A program made the translations under genes and the position numbers. The notes beneath the pieces were generated by a model, which saw only the letters and a list, made by a program, of their open reading frames with translations, did no database searches and had not been told where the DNA came from. A stretch of DNA of 64,000 nucleotides, taken from assembly GCA_003550325.1 (NCBI GenBank), contig QKWP01001169.1, positions 21,800 to 85,799 of the forward strand. Direction: 5' to 3'. Of this stretch, positions 1 through 10,558 are shown piece by piece; position 1 is the stretch's first letter, and every line of letters starts with the position of its first letter. Source of the stretch: Gigaspora rosea (Eukaryota > Glomeromycota > Glomeromycetes > Diversisporales > Gigasporaceae).

Positions 1-96
1 AACTCAAAATAATTTTTTTTTGATTTTCAAGACCAAATACTGAATTAATGTTTATAAAAAATTTATTATAAAATTTATTATAAAAATATTATAAAG

Positions 97-184
97 ATGT
101 CATTCAGGTCTCTATTAATATTATTATTTGTTACAATTATTCTTATGAATGATGGCGGTAATAATCACCAAAGTCTTGAACATG
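97..184 (+). CDS. Possible first exon of a small secreted protein
   Basis: An ATG at 97 opens 29 codons that start MSFRSLLILLFVTIIL, a basic/polar start followed by a hydrophobic core typical of a signal peptide, then a polar stretch rich in Asn, Gly and His. The open frame runs into a good splice donor (G|GTGAGT at 185), so this looks like exon 1 of an intron-containing gene. I could not find a convincing second exon in the next kilobase, so the mature product is unknown. It could also be a dead exon or chance. The signal peptide and donor are seen; the secreted role is inference. Confidence 0.35.
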
Positions 185-1216
185 GTGAGTACTAAAACTT
201 TTGGTTTATTACTTTTATTATTACTGTACTGTACGATAAATTTCTTAATACCATCCTTTCTTTTAATATAGTTTCTCCCCATATACTTTTTACACTTCTT
301 TTATAAGCTTTTATAACTCTAGTAAGTTTAAACCGCAAATTAATCGGTTGAAATCTTTTAATAACATTAACACATTACTTTTAACTCTTATTGCTAGATT
401 ATCACCTTTATTCACGTTAAATCAAATTGTTATTTTTAAATAATAAATTGTCTGGCAATAAAATGCCAAGTAAATTTATGCGTATTAGAAATTCAATTAG
501 TTATTAGTTATTATAATATTATTTAGTTATACTTTATCCCATTTACTGCTGTACTGTGATCATGTACGAGACATTTTCTCTCAAAATTTGCAAAAGATAC
601 TAACAGATGTTATATTAGAAAATTTTGTATATGCTATGGATTCAAATTTTCGCGTTAAAAGCGCGAAAAATCATACCAATTTGAATCTTTACAGTTTTCA
701 TATCGGTGGATTTGTGCTAAATTTTGCGACTAAAAAAAATGTTTTTTTATTACGTATATGCATATAAAAATAATTGAGTAATTTAAGTTTTTAAAAAAAG
801 CATTTTTTTTTTCTTTTTAATTCGATCATTAGAGTTTTAATGATTCAAAAAAAAGCCCCAACATCATAATTATTCCAGTATTCAGCTATACAAACAACTT
901 GCATATTACTAGATATAGTATCAGAGGATAGTATCATTTCACTGACAATCACTTCAATAAATTGTCAATGAAATGAACTTGTTTGTTATAGGCTTGGATA
1001 TTACTATTAAAACGGAATTGGAATTCAAAAGTGCACAAAAAGCATTCGCTTTTATTATCATATTTGTAAAAAAAATAAAAATATTCCATATATATATTCA
1101 AATGTATTTTATTAAACGAAATAAAAATTACAATAAATTAGAAACTATAATTATTGCTGTTGAAATTTTCGCAATGCCTCTTCCAATTCAAATTATTTAT
1201 ATTTTATTTTCTCAAA
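185..1216. other. AT-rich stretch without a recognised gene
   Basis: The short open frame at 973-1356 (plus) overlaps the C-terminal part of the minus-strand RING-like gene and has no coding signature. I see only A/T runs and a short GC-bearing dyad near 650-670 (gcgttaaaagcgc). Confidence 0.5.
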
Positions 1217-3328
1217 TTAATCGTTATCATCACAAGGAGTTACTTCAACTCGTGTATTCTTTTTTTTTCTTTCAAGGGATTGCAAGCTTTCCAATAAAGA
1301 GCGGACATGTTTATCAACGCCATCTTTCAAAAATGAGAGACAATAAACACACATAAACCCATTGTTAGCATAGAAAGACTTATGATAACCGTGGCCACAA
1401 GATAAAACAACTGAATCGGTATTAATAAATAGAGAAATAGAACAATTAGATGCATCACAATAATGAAATGGATTGGGTGTATATGAAGTATTAAAACACA
1501 AAGGAAGATGACAAAGCTGCGCTTCTAGCATATGCATCACAGGTAATGGCACAGTAGTATTTTTGACTTTTTGCTTTTTGGTTGAAGACAAATTCGCTAT
1601 AGCTTGTAATGGAAGTATTAGCGGTGATTTACCATGAAATAAATGAATGTAAATTTTGGAAAAACATAGTAAAAGAAAACAAGCGCATTTGTTTGTTAGT
1701 GCTGAAATATCACACGCAGAATACTCATAAGCTGCTCATGTCGATGTATATGCAAAGTTTTCCATAAACCCATTATCGTTTAGATGCAAGTGATTATACA
1801 GCATCCGTATTTAATTATTTCTTGTTATTCTGTATGCTTCTGCGTAGAAAACTGTGAAATATTTCTACAGTTGAATTTGAAAACTTTGAAAGTTCTGCTT
1901 TAATATCATCCAAAATTGGGTAATTATTCAGCTCCCAGTAGAAAATATTGAAAGAAACATTAACGGCGCTTTCGCATAATTCTTGCGACTAAATTTTAAA
2001 AAAATTGTCCAAACACGAAAGCAAGATTCGAAGTAAGTATCAAAATCACCAGATTGGAAAAACACAGCGTATATATCAAGAACTAAAGGGATGTATTATC
2101 AAGTAGATCTTTAAGTGCAAGATAATTGACATCTTTGCACAAAGGACCGAGATATTTCCAGAAGCAAATTTATATGCCATGGCTTGGGAGTTTGCGCAAG
2201 AGATTTTTGTTCTCCAAAGATATCTTTGTACATGGCTGAAAAAATGGCCGATACTGAAGGAACACCAATTCTCGGCTGTTTAGTGAGATATGAAGAGGAC
2301 CTATGATAGGAAGAAAAGACAATATTTGATCAGTAATATTTGATAAATTTTGATGACATATAAACCGTGAAATTGTCGTTCGCAGATGAATCTGCCCAGG
2401 CCAATCTGCGACAACAAGAAACGTATACCCCTCCTAAATGTACTGCTGCATCAATGGAACATTCTTGACCGCATTAATGGCTTTGATATATGCATCCATA
2501 GTATGAAGGTATTCTTTTGCAAGTCAATAAAAATAGTATCCTTCATTGAACGAGAACTTCGTTTTTCTTTTAGCTTAATATCGTAGCTGTGTACGGTCAA
2601 TTCTTCTAATCTTGTATCGTCATCAATTGTATGAAATCCCCAGCCACGATTATGTGAAAGACCATAAAGCCTCATAAATCTGCTTTAAATATTTGTTTTA
2701 ATTAATTCAGTATCAACTAACAGATGATTATGAATATTCAACTTCGGAATCACACGTTGAGTTGTAATAGGATTCATTAAAATCGTCACCAGGTGTGCAG
2801 CAGTTGATGTAGTAGTAGTATCTGGTGCTCATTCCATATGAATACTATGGTAATCGTCGATATTAAATATCATAGCATTCTCTGCATTTAGCAAGTGCAC
2901 AATTAACGGCTTCACCATGCTCTTCAGATATAATTGATTTACGCCGCTGAATTGTACGAGATGTACCTAAATCAGAAAAAGAGAGATTAGTAGTACTGTT
3001 AGTCACACTAGTTTCAGTTAGATCTATAGTACTTGAGTTTGTAAATCAGTTTGAGTTTGCTGAGACGGAGTTGAGCTATTCACCACAACCGTATTGTAAC
3101 AAGTTAAGCAAATTGTATCACCTATTTGAAGATAAGAAGGCAAGGTATTGTTAGCTTGTCCTTTGTTAATAATACTCTTTTCCAACGAGTTGATGACTCT
3201 TTTTTGCATGTAATGATTGCGCATGGTCCAGTAATAGGCATCGTAGTATTATAAGTGAGGTTTTTCAAATCTTGGATTATTTTAACAGCAAATATTAATG
3301 TTCGCTTAGGGCTAGAAATGTCTTTCAC
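1217..3328 (-). pseudogene. Broken Cys/His-rich (RING-like) gene
   Basis: The best-preserved part is the C-terminus (1217-1591, open further upstream to about 1680). It shows ordered zinc ligands: CDASNC, then SCGHGYH, then CVYC, a C-C-C-H-C-C pattern like a RING or related cross-brace finger, followed by a basic tail. Further upstream on the same strand, two overlapping frames (3122-3328 and 3024-3224) carry GPCAIITCKK and DTICLTCYNTVV. These make sense as one protein only if a frameshift near 3170-3190 is crossed. The segment 2451-2675 is another open piece. Several stops and frame changes separate the pieces, so the gene is dead or badly assembled. Such multi-copy RING-like genes would fit a repeat-borne family. 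E3-ligase function is only a possibility. Confidence 0.5.
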
Positions 3329-3712
3329 AGCGATTTTTTGTTAGTAAAAGTTACATTCTCAAAAAGTACTTTAAAGTGCATAAATAAGTTATCTGGCAGA
3401 AGAATGTCGTCCTATGAGAATAAAACTATTCTTCCGGTTAAAATATAGCTTATAAACACTTATAACAAGTACACGCCCTTTGTTCCCATTTTTTATACTT
3501 CCTCTATAATTAACAAAACTATACTATCGCATATATGAAATGAATCAAACATCTTATATAAAGAATACATATAATTTTCGAAAACAATCTACATAAATTT
3601 ATATATGAAATAAACAAGTTAATTATTTGGACAACAAAAGAAAAAGATGAAAAAAAACTAAAAAACGACATTAAAGTTTATAAATTAAGCAATACATTTT
3701 TATTACCTTCTG

Positions 3713-3967
3713 TTATACAGTAGACAATGCTTCAACTCTTAGTATGTCGTCCGTGATTCGGCGTAATTTACCATGATTCAGCAAAGAGATGCTTGCTAGG
3801 AAGTTCTTTAAGTGTTGTATCGATTGAATTATTATTTTTTTTAAGGACCCGAAAAATTCTGGGTTTACAGTACTAAGCTGTATAAATATTTGTGTAATGT
3901 CGATTCCAGAAATCATAAGTCCCTCACTGACCCGCTGACTATAAAAAAAATTTGTATGATTAACCAA
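3713..3967 (-). CDS. Hypothetical 84-residue frame
   Basis: An open frame lies 5' of the broken RING-like gene on the same strand. The protein is not low-complexity (SLLNHGKLRRITDDILR near its C-terminus), so it may be an upstream exon of the same dead gene. I do not recognise it. No promoter, signal peptide or domain is visible, and chance cannot be excluded. Confidence 0.25.
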   Translation of the reverse strand: MVNHTNFFYSQRVSEGLMISGIDITQIFIQLSTVNPEFFGSLKKIIIQSIQHLKNFLASISLLNHGKLRRITDDILRVEALSTV

Positions 3968-4719
3968 TAAAACGTGTCGATTACATCACAATTGCGTGTT
4001 CAAAAATCATGCTGATGAAAAAAGACAATAAACATGGGGTCACTTTTTTTTTCTAAATCCATAATTTTGTTGATTTTTTTTGAATATAAAATACGGGGTA
4101 TGGACTTTCTCAAGCTCTTACAACAAAACTTGGGTTAAACCTTTTGATAAAATACTTAAAAAAGTATTATTATCAAGACGGCCCCTCTCGAAGCCAGGAA
4201 CCGTGCTATGACTAGTACTGGTGGGTTGGGTGGGTTGGGGTTCACTTAAGTTTCTTGAAATATTTTTTGATTATTTTTTAAAAATAGAAAAAATAGTAGG
4301 TGGGGTTGTGTTAAACAAAAAAAAAATCAAATTTGAATCAAAATTTTATTTTTTGTATTCAAATTTTTTTATTTTTTTATGTACTATATAATTAAAAATT
4401 TTTTTTTAAAGTTGTAATAACATTAATAAAAAAAAATTTTTATATAAAATATTTTTGACCACAATTGATAAATAACAAAATTAATAACAAAAATTTTTTA
4501 TATAGTAAAATATTTTGATTTACAAAAAATGGCATTAACAAATCATATAGAGTAAAATATACCCAAAGTTTTTCGCCACATGATAATCAAATTATTTATT
4601 GAATCAAATTGATATAATATTTAAACTTGCTTAAAAAATTTTTTGTGCAGTATAAGAGAATCAAGAAAAGGCTTATGTGGCCATGATTTATATATAGAAA
4701 CATTCTGTGATGGCTATAA

Positions 4720-4967
4720 GGCCGTTTAAAGTTGATTTTTGGTTAACATCCTTTTCCAGGACTCATAGGAGGGGGGATGGGGATAAAATGAAACGAACAT
4801 ATGAAACAAACATATAAAAATGAACAAAAATTGGCCAATTTCATTGGTTGATATAAATCAGGTGACTAGTCAGAGTCATCCAGGATTGGCTGTTCATTTT
4901 CGGGGGGAGGTGGGAGGAGACTTCAGCTGGGGAGTGATGTTAACCAAAAAATTAACTTCAAACGACC
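4720..4967. mobile_element. PIF/Harbinger-like MITE, family A, copy 1
   Basis: This is a 248-bp element with ~31-34-bp imperfect terminal inverted repeats: the left end GGCCGTTTAAAGTTGATT pairs with the right end, which reads AATTAACTTCAAACGACC. It is flanked by the direct repeat TAA on both sides (4717-4719 and 4968-4970). A TWA 3-bp TSD is the hallmark of PIF/Harbinger. The core is unusually G-rich for this window (ggggggaggtggg). Related copies lie at 20173-20434, about 9150-9252 and 54312. The open frame at 4820-5017 lies inside it and is not a gene. Confidence 0.75.
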
Positions 4968-5038
4968 TAAAGAAGAAATGTACAATGACTTCTCATTTAA
5001 TCCAATTTATAAAATAGATAGTACTGTCTGGGAAAAAA

Positions 5039-5300
5039 AGGAAAAAAAAAAAAAAAAAAAAAAAAAAATTTAAAAAAAAGAAAAATAAAAAAAAAAAAAA
5101 AAAATTAAAAAAAAAATAAAAGATAAAAAAAAAAAAAAAAAAAAAAAAAATAAAAAAAAATTAATAAAAAAACAAAAATTTTTAAAAAAAAAAAAACATA
5201 AAAAATAACAAACAAAAAAAAAAAAAAAAAATAAAAAAAAAAAAAAAAAATACAAAAAAAATAAATTAAAATAATAAAAAAAAAAAAAAATTAAAAAAAA
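5039..5300. repeat. Long A-rich low-complexity tract
   Basis: About 260 bases are almost pure A on the plus strand with scattered T, C and G. The minus-strand frame inside it (5070-5255, poly-Phe) is an artefact of the run. Assembly across such a tract is unreliable, so its length should not be trusted. Confidence 0.9.
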
Positions 5301-5307
5301 GAATTAA

Positions 5308-6117
5308 ATAACTGGTTGCTCGTTTAGTAGCTACAACATTTGATAAAGTTTGTTAAGAAGAGTTTATTCATGAAAAATTAAAAAGACATATTCCAGATTA
5401 TTTCCCAAAAACACATGAAATTATTGATTTAATTAAAACCTTTGATCAGGATTATGATACTTATATAGAAGTAAAATATGCAACATCTACTTATTTATTC
5501 TTAAAATGTAATTGTTGGCCCATTAATCTTGTAATAAAAGAAGAAAAACCCATTCACGTTCTTTTAAAAGACAATTCTCAAGCAATTCTCTTACGAATAA
5601 AACTTACATTTGTAACCGAAATTTATAAGCTGTATTGATTTGTGGCATTAATCTACTTCACAAACTTAATGATGAGTATATAGAATTTTATATAGTACGC
5701 ATTTATAAAATATTTAAAGATTTAATTTTTCTTTAATTAATAATAAACAAATTATAATTATTAGTCAATTTTAAATTATGTGAATAGAATTTTGATCCGT
5801 AGAATGTTAATAGAAGAAAAGAGACGTGCAAAAATATTAGCTGACTTGAATTACCAGAAAGACATGTTTTTCCAAAGCATAAGTCACGAACTTAAAAGTA
5901 ATGTATATTGAATTCAAAGTTTTTTTCTTGAAATATTTTAAAATAGACTTATTAATATATATTTTTTGTCATCATATTAGCACCATTAACCCTAATATTT
6001 TCTCTACTTGATAAATTGATTAATATATGATCACAAGATACGCAAATCAAGTCATATCTTCAAATAATACAACCTAATACCTGTCGATTACATAAGCTTA
6101 TCAATACTTTACGTCAG
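5308..6117 (+). pseudogene. Histidine-kinase remnant (H-box exon)
   Basis: Two exons can be followed. The first (about 5800-5897) reads KDMFFQSISHELK and breaks at a donor (gtaatg, 5898). An 83-bp intron ends in ttag at 5980, and the next exon continues with the codon completing T, then PLTLIFSLLDKL. SISHELKTPLTLI is the H-box of HisKA, whose His is autophosphorylated and where the dimer forms. A TGA follows shortly after, then open sequence to a donor at 6118. Upstream, 5308-5638 is open apart from one TAA near 5356 and may be the sensor (PAS-like) part. No ATP-binding (HATPase) domain or receiver was found downstream. It is a truncated relic of a hybrid histidine kinase. Confidence 0.6.
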
Positions 6118-7440
6118 GTAAATTTATATTTATATAATCTTAAAATTTAAAAATATATTTGGTTTGAAGAATTTTTTGTAAAGATTATTAATTCCATATA
6201 TAGTATTTAATATATTGCAGATTTTTTATGATACACAATATAATGGTAATATTAATTTAGTAAATCAACTAAGTCAAGTAAGACAACTATAGAATTTAAT
6301 ATATTGCAGATTTTTTATGCTACACGAATGGAAACAATATAATGGTAATATTAATTTATTATTAAAAATATCAGGGTTAAAACTGATTTAACTCATTAAA
6401 AAGACAAGAAATTGCTTGGAGATTTTACAAAATGTCTGCAAAGTGCCAAAAAAAACAAAGTTACGGTCGAATATTTTATGTTAATATGTAAATTTTAGAT
6501 GTTCAACTAATAGAATAAATAAATTATTAAAAAACTTTGTACAATAAGTATAACCAAAATAAATTACTAATGCTTTTGTGAAAAATTGAGCATGACTTTC
6601 AGAGATAATTCTTATTAAGAGATTTTACTCAAAAAAAATTAGAAAAAGAAGCGCAATACTCAGAGGAATCTTTTAGAATTTTGTACTTCCTTTATAATAA
6701 ATTGAAGTAAAATGATATTTTAGTTAATCATTTTTAATTTCGCTATAAAATCTGATCATAGTAAATTACTAATACCCTGACATAGTTTTGATTATTTAGT
6801 TAATTTACTAACCCAGTACGTACATAAGTACATAAAATTTTACCCCAATGGCCAGAGTCTCTAAACACTTTGATTGGTGACAAGTCTAAGTACACCCGAG
6901 CACTACGAATTCACGGGATAGCAAATTAATTTGTGCTGTTATCAAAAAAAAAAAAACAAATACATTTGCTCTACTTTAATAAAGTAAACTTGCGTTCTCA
7001 AATGAATTTTGACTTAAGTTTGTGCAATTTTCTGTCATACCAGAAAGAGAATTTAAAAATATTTAATCACCTAATAGTGACAAAGAACCGACAGATTTCA
7101 GTATTTATAATCTCTTGAAAATTCTTGTCATTTTGCTTAATGTCACTTGTATCGTTCAGTCCAGAAATTTCAATGAGGATAAATTTACAGGCAGGATTAT
7201 CAGGATAGATCAGGATAAGCAAAAGTATAGGTATGACATTTTGTAGTTTGACTCTTGGTTACATCATCAATTTTTGGTTCTAAAATAAATTAATACAAAA
7301 AATTGAAATAAAATTAATAGATTTGAATAAAAATATAGAAATAATTTTAATAATACTTAAATTATATTACCATGTTCGGTAACTTTATAAAATATTGTTA
7401 GAATAATTTATCAAGAGTACCACCTAAAAAATTATTTGTC
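6118..7440. other. Non-coding AT-rich stretch with a small duplication
   Basis: No gene is recognised. A ~55-bp imperfect direct duplication is present: 'atattgcagattttttatg' at about 6216 recurs at about 6300, each followed by 'caatataatggtaatatt'. At 6775-6815 a segment ('accctgacatagttttgatt') resembles the right arm of the inverted-repeat element at 8581-8740. Confidence 0.5.
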
Positions 7441-7469
7441 ATCGTATTGATAATGGTAGGCAGTTCCAC

Positions 7470-8290
7470 CTAACAATAGAATTTTGAAGACATCTGGCTC
7501 TCAATTAGACTAATTTGTTTTACTTCGATTAGGTTTTTGAGAAAAGTTAGTATTATATATATCATAATAAGATTGGTTATTATTTTTCTGGTTTTGATTA
7601 TTATATGTATCATAATCAGATTGAATATTATTTTTTTGATTTTGAATTTCATGAAAACATTTATTGGTAATTAGGAGGTCTGTTGTTGATACTGTGAAAA
7701 TTGTTGTAGGAACTGATGCGGAAATTACTGCGAATATTGCTGCGAATATTGCTATAGAAATTGCTCAGATAGTGCTAATGTACTGATGGATGTAATTGGT
7801 ATTAAATGACAAAATATATTGATGTCCTTGATCATTACGTGCTGCCTTTTTGAGATGGGTAGTAAAGAGGAGGAGAAACTTCATTATCAAATCATTAGAA
7901 TTGCTTTGGAAAAAATTTTTGTTGTAAAGCTCTCTTTCTCCAAATTTTTTATCAATAAATTTGTTTAAAATTCTTTTAGGAGTTTCTCAAATGAAATGTT
8001 ATTCATGTGAGATGTCAAATCTAAAAATTACATTGGATAACTCAAGTTAGAAAGTATCAATTTAATTCATTTTGTAAATTATTTAATTCACTTTCATATT
8101 CTTTGCTAATGTTGGTTCTTTCCTTATTATACATTTCTTGCAATCGCATAGCAATAATATAATTATTCTCAGTTTCGTTTTTTTCTTTGGTGTACATTTG
8201 TTGCAACTGCATCAGTTTCACTTTCCACATTTCTTGTAATGTTGCGGGCGAAATTGTTTTTTGATTCCATAATATTTCAGATTTAGCAAA
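7470..8290 (-). pseudogene. Remnant of a Gln/Tyr-rich, coiled-coil protein
   Basis: Read on the minus strand, 8290-8060 gives about 78 open codons without a stop. They are rich in Glu, Lys, Gln and Asn with heptad-like spacing (LQEMWKVKLMQLQQMYTKEK) and end at a TGA. Further downstream (7770-7680) another frame reads as a QYSQQYSQ-type Gln/Tyr/Ser stretch with two stops. This composition fits a degenerate low-complexity regulatory or scaffold protein. I cannot name a family. The region between is closed in all frames, so the gene is dead. Confidence 0.4.
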
Positions 8291-8580
8291 GTGTTCCGAA
8301 ATAAAAATTCCAAATTCTGAATTTAGGATGAAAATCTGATATAATCCAATAAGATCCTATATTTATGATACTTCTGATAAAATCTGATATATATGCTGAC
8401 CAGTACTCATGATAATTTGAGAACTAAAGTTTGAAGTTGAACAAAAAAATGTATACCGGATACATTTCAAGACTTATACTGTAAACACCCGACACATTAG
8501 ACAGCAGTCTCCTTAATGTTTTAAGTTTCAAAAAGGCCCTTAATTATTTAAAAATCTAATTAAACCAAATTTAAACGTAC

Positions 8581-8740
8581 TTATTAGGGTGATAACTAAG
8601 TAAATCAAAACTATGTGAGCGCAAACTATATTGCAGAGTTTTCACGTTACATAAATAAAATCCATTTAATTATTGCATTATTACATATAATTAAATAAAT
8701 CACTAACATAGTTTTGATTTAATTGGTTGACCCTAGTATT
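8581..8740. mobile_element. Small inverted-repeat (MITE-like) element
   Basis: The left arm, agggtgataactaagtaaat followed by caaaactatgt, pairs with the right arm ending ...acatagttttgatttaattggttgaccct. Arms are ~33 bp with a ~90-bp AT-rich centre. A clear TSD was not found. One arm has a relative at 6775-6815. Confidence 0.5.
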
Positions 8741-9149
8741 TGTGTACAATATTTTATATTATTCAATTTATTGAATTTATTATATCGAAATCAAAAACTG
8801 GTCTGGACCAGTATCAAGACCAGAAATTGAATAATTGTGGGAATGGATTATTATGCAAAATGCGCATTATTAAATAAGTATGTATTTTCATAATATAAAT
8901 AAAAATATATAAAAATCGATTTTTTATGAATTCAAATATATGTATTAACACACTAGAAAAACTCATTCATAATTGTGAAATGCAAAATTTCTGAATTTGC
9001 GTTTTTTACTCCTATTTTGCCCTTATTTGATGGCCATTTATGATGGCTAAAAAAGGTTACTTATCTTATCATGAAATTGATTACGTTTTATATAGACTCC
9101 TGCTCTTAGGAGCTCTGGTAGAGCTTAGCTAGAGCTCAAGAACGAATCT

Positions 9150-9252
9150 ACTGCTCAACTGAATTTTGATTGGCCCAAAACATATATGTTCATTTTGGAG
9201 GCAGAAATTTGAGAGGGGGTTACGTTAAACAACTAATTAACTTTCAACGGCC
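9150..9252. mobile_element. Remnant of MITE family A (right end)
   Basis: The right end (gttaaacaactaattaactt then tcaacggcc, followed by taa) matches the right terminus of the element at 4720-4967, including the preceding G-rich run. The left terminus could not be recognised. Confidence 0.5.
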
Positions 9253-9807
9253 TAATTTACAGAATGATGCATGATAAAAACATATACATACAATACATAG
9301 ACTCAGTGCACATTAATAAAAATATATTTCAAAAGCTTTTTCCCCTTTACCTTACGTATAAAAAAAATCAGTTTATTACTTTAAAAAGAACAATTGTTTC
9401 TCACATGTAATTTCTTAACTTGTAACGCACGCATAAATATTTAATTATTGACGCTAACCCGAAAAAATTATACCTCTGTGCAGATTTCACCGTTCATGTA
9501 ATTATTATTTATGTCATATATACGTGCATATTCATAATTATCCTAATTTATCGTATCTTACGTAATAACTAACACAAGGCTCACAGGATTAGCACGACGC
9601 TTTACCTTGTTAGCAATAGTAAATTAAGTAAATTACATAACTACACTAATATGGTTAAAGGCCAACCCATATTTGGCCTTTCAAGAACTGATCTTTTTTC
9701 AGATCGATCAAAATTTTATGGTTAGTTAGCTAATGTGCGTGAGACGCTTAATTTTTATTATTTTGAATCAAAAAAAGAATCAAAAAAATTTATATCTATT
9801 GAACTAC

Positions 9808-10413
9808 TGTTACAGTAGGGAGGCCTTCTTTAACTCCTTACTATAACAACGACACGGCTACAGAGATCCTTTATCAGTTTATAGCGGTGTCCAAGAGGTA
9901 GGTATAATTTCTTAGTCTGTAAGAAATTATACTCTTCTCTAAGGGCAGTTCGTGAGAGTATTCAATGCGGAATTATCGATTTTACTATTACTTGATAATA
10001 AACTTGGTGTTATTAAGATAAATAGTTTCTTTATTAATAATATAAGATAGGGTTATCCTTAGGTTTCTGTTCCTAAGAAATCCCGGTACAAGATGTATAA
10101 TAAATATAAGAGAAGTAGGTGTCTTGGTCTAGTTTGACTAAGGGACATTCTGTGTCTTTAAATACATTTTAGAATAAGCATTATAAGCGTTAATTTACAA
10201 TGATAAACACTATAATCTACAAAAGCAACATAAGCGTTATAAGCATCATAAGCGTTATAAGCGTCATAAGCGTTATAAGCGTGATAATCGTTATAAGCGT
10301 TATAAGCGTGATAATCGTTATAAGCGTTATAAGCGTGATAATCGTTATAAGCGTTATAAGCGTAATAATCGTTATAAGCGTTATAAGCGTGATAATCGTT
10401 ATAAGCAGTATCA
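9808..10413. mobile_element. Probable solo LTR
   Basis: The segment begins TGTTACAG and ends CAGTATCA, which form an imperfect 6/8 terminal inverted repeat of TG...CA type. It is flanked by ACTAC (9803-9807) and ACTAT (10414-10418), a near-perfect 5-bp TSD. The 606-bp length suits an LTR, and the body is more complex than the surrounding DNA. No polyprotein, primer-binding site or second LTR is in the window. The 27-bp tandem repeat lies at its 3' end. Confidence 0.45.
10229..10406. repeat. 27-bp tandem repeat built of 9-bp subunits
   Basis: The array is made of ataagcgtt-type 9-mers arranged as a 27-bp higher unit (ataagcgtt, ataagcgtg, ataatcgtt). Five nearly identical higher units follow a looser start. 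Because the unit is a multiple of 3, both strands give spurious Ile/Ser/Val- and Ile/Thr/Leu-repeat frames (10200-10436). Confidence 0.85.
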
Positions 10414-10558
10414 ACTATTCTAACTTCTCAAGATAATAATATAATACAATATAAAAAAAAAATATAATAATAAAAATAAAATAATAAAATAATAAGGTAA
10501 TATAATAAACTATCATTCTATAACACTACGTTTATTGGTTATACATATTGTATACCAA

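Noticed and set aside
4820..5017. 65-residue protein
   Set aside because: Inside MITE family A; the other copies do not keep the frame.
5070..5255. Minus-strand poly-Phe frame
   Set aside because: Complement of an A-rich tract; no real coding signal.
10200..10436. Ile/Ser/Val-repeat protein, and its minus-strand partner
   Set aside because: A 27-bp tandem repeat is open on both strands simply because its length is a multiple of three.
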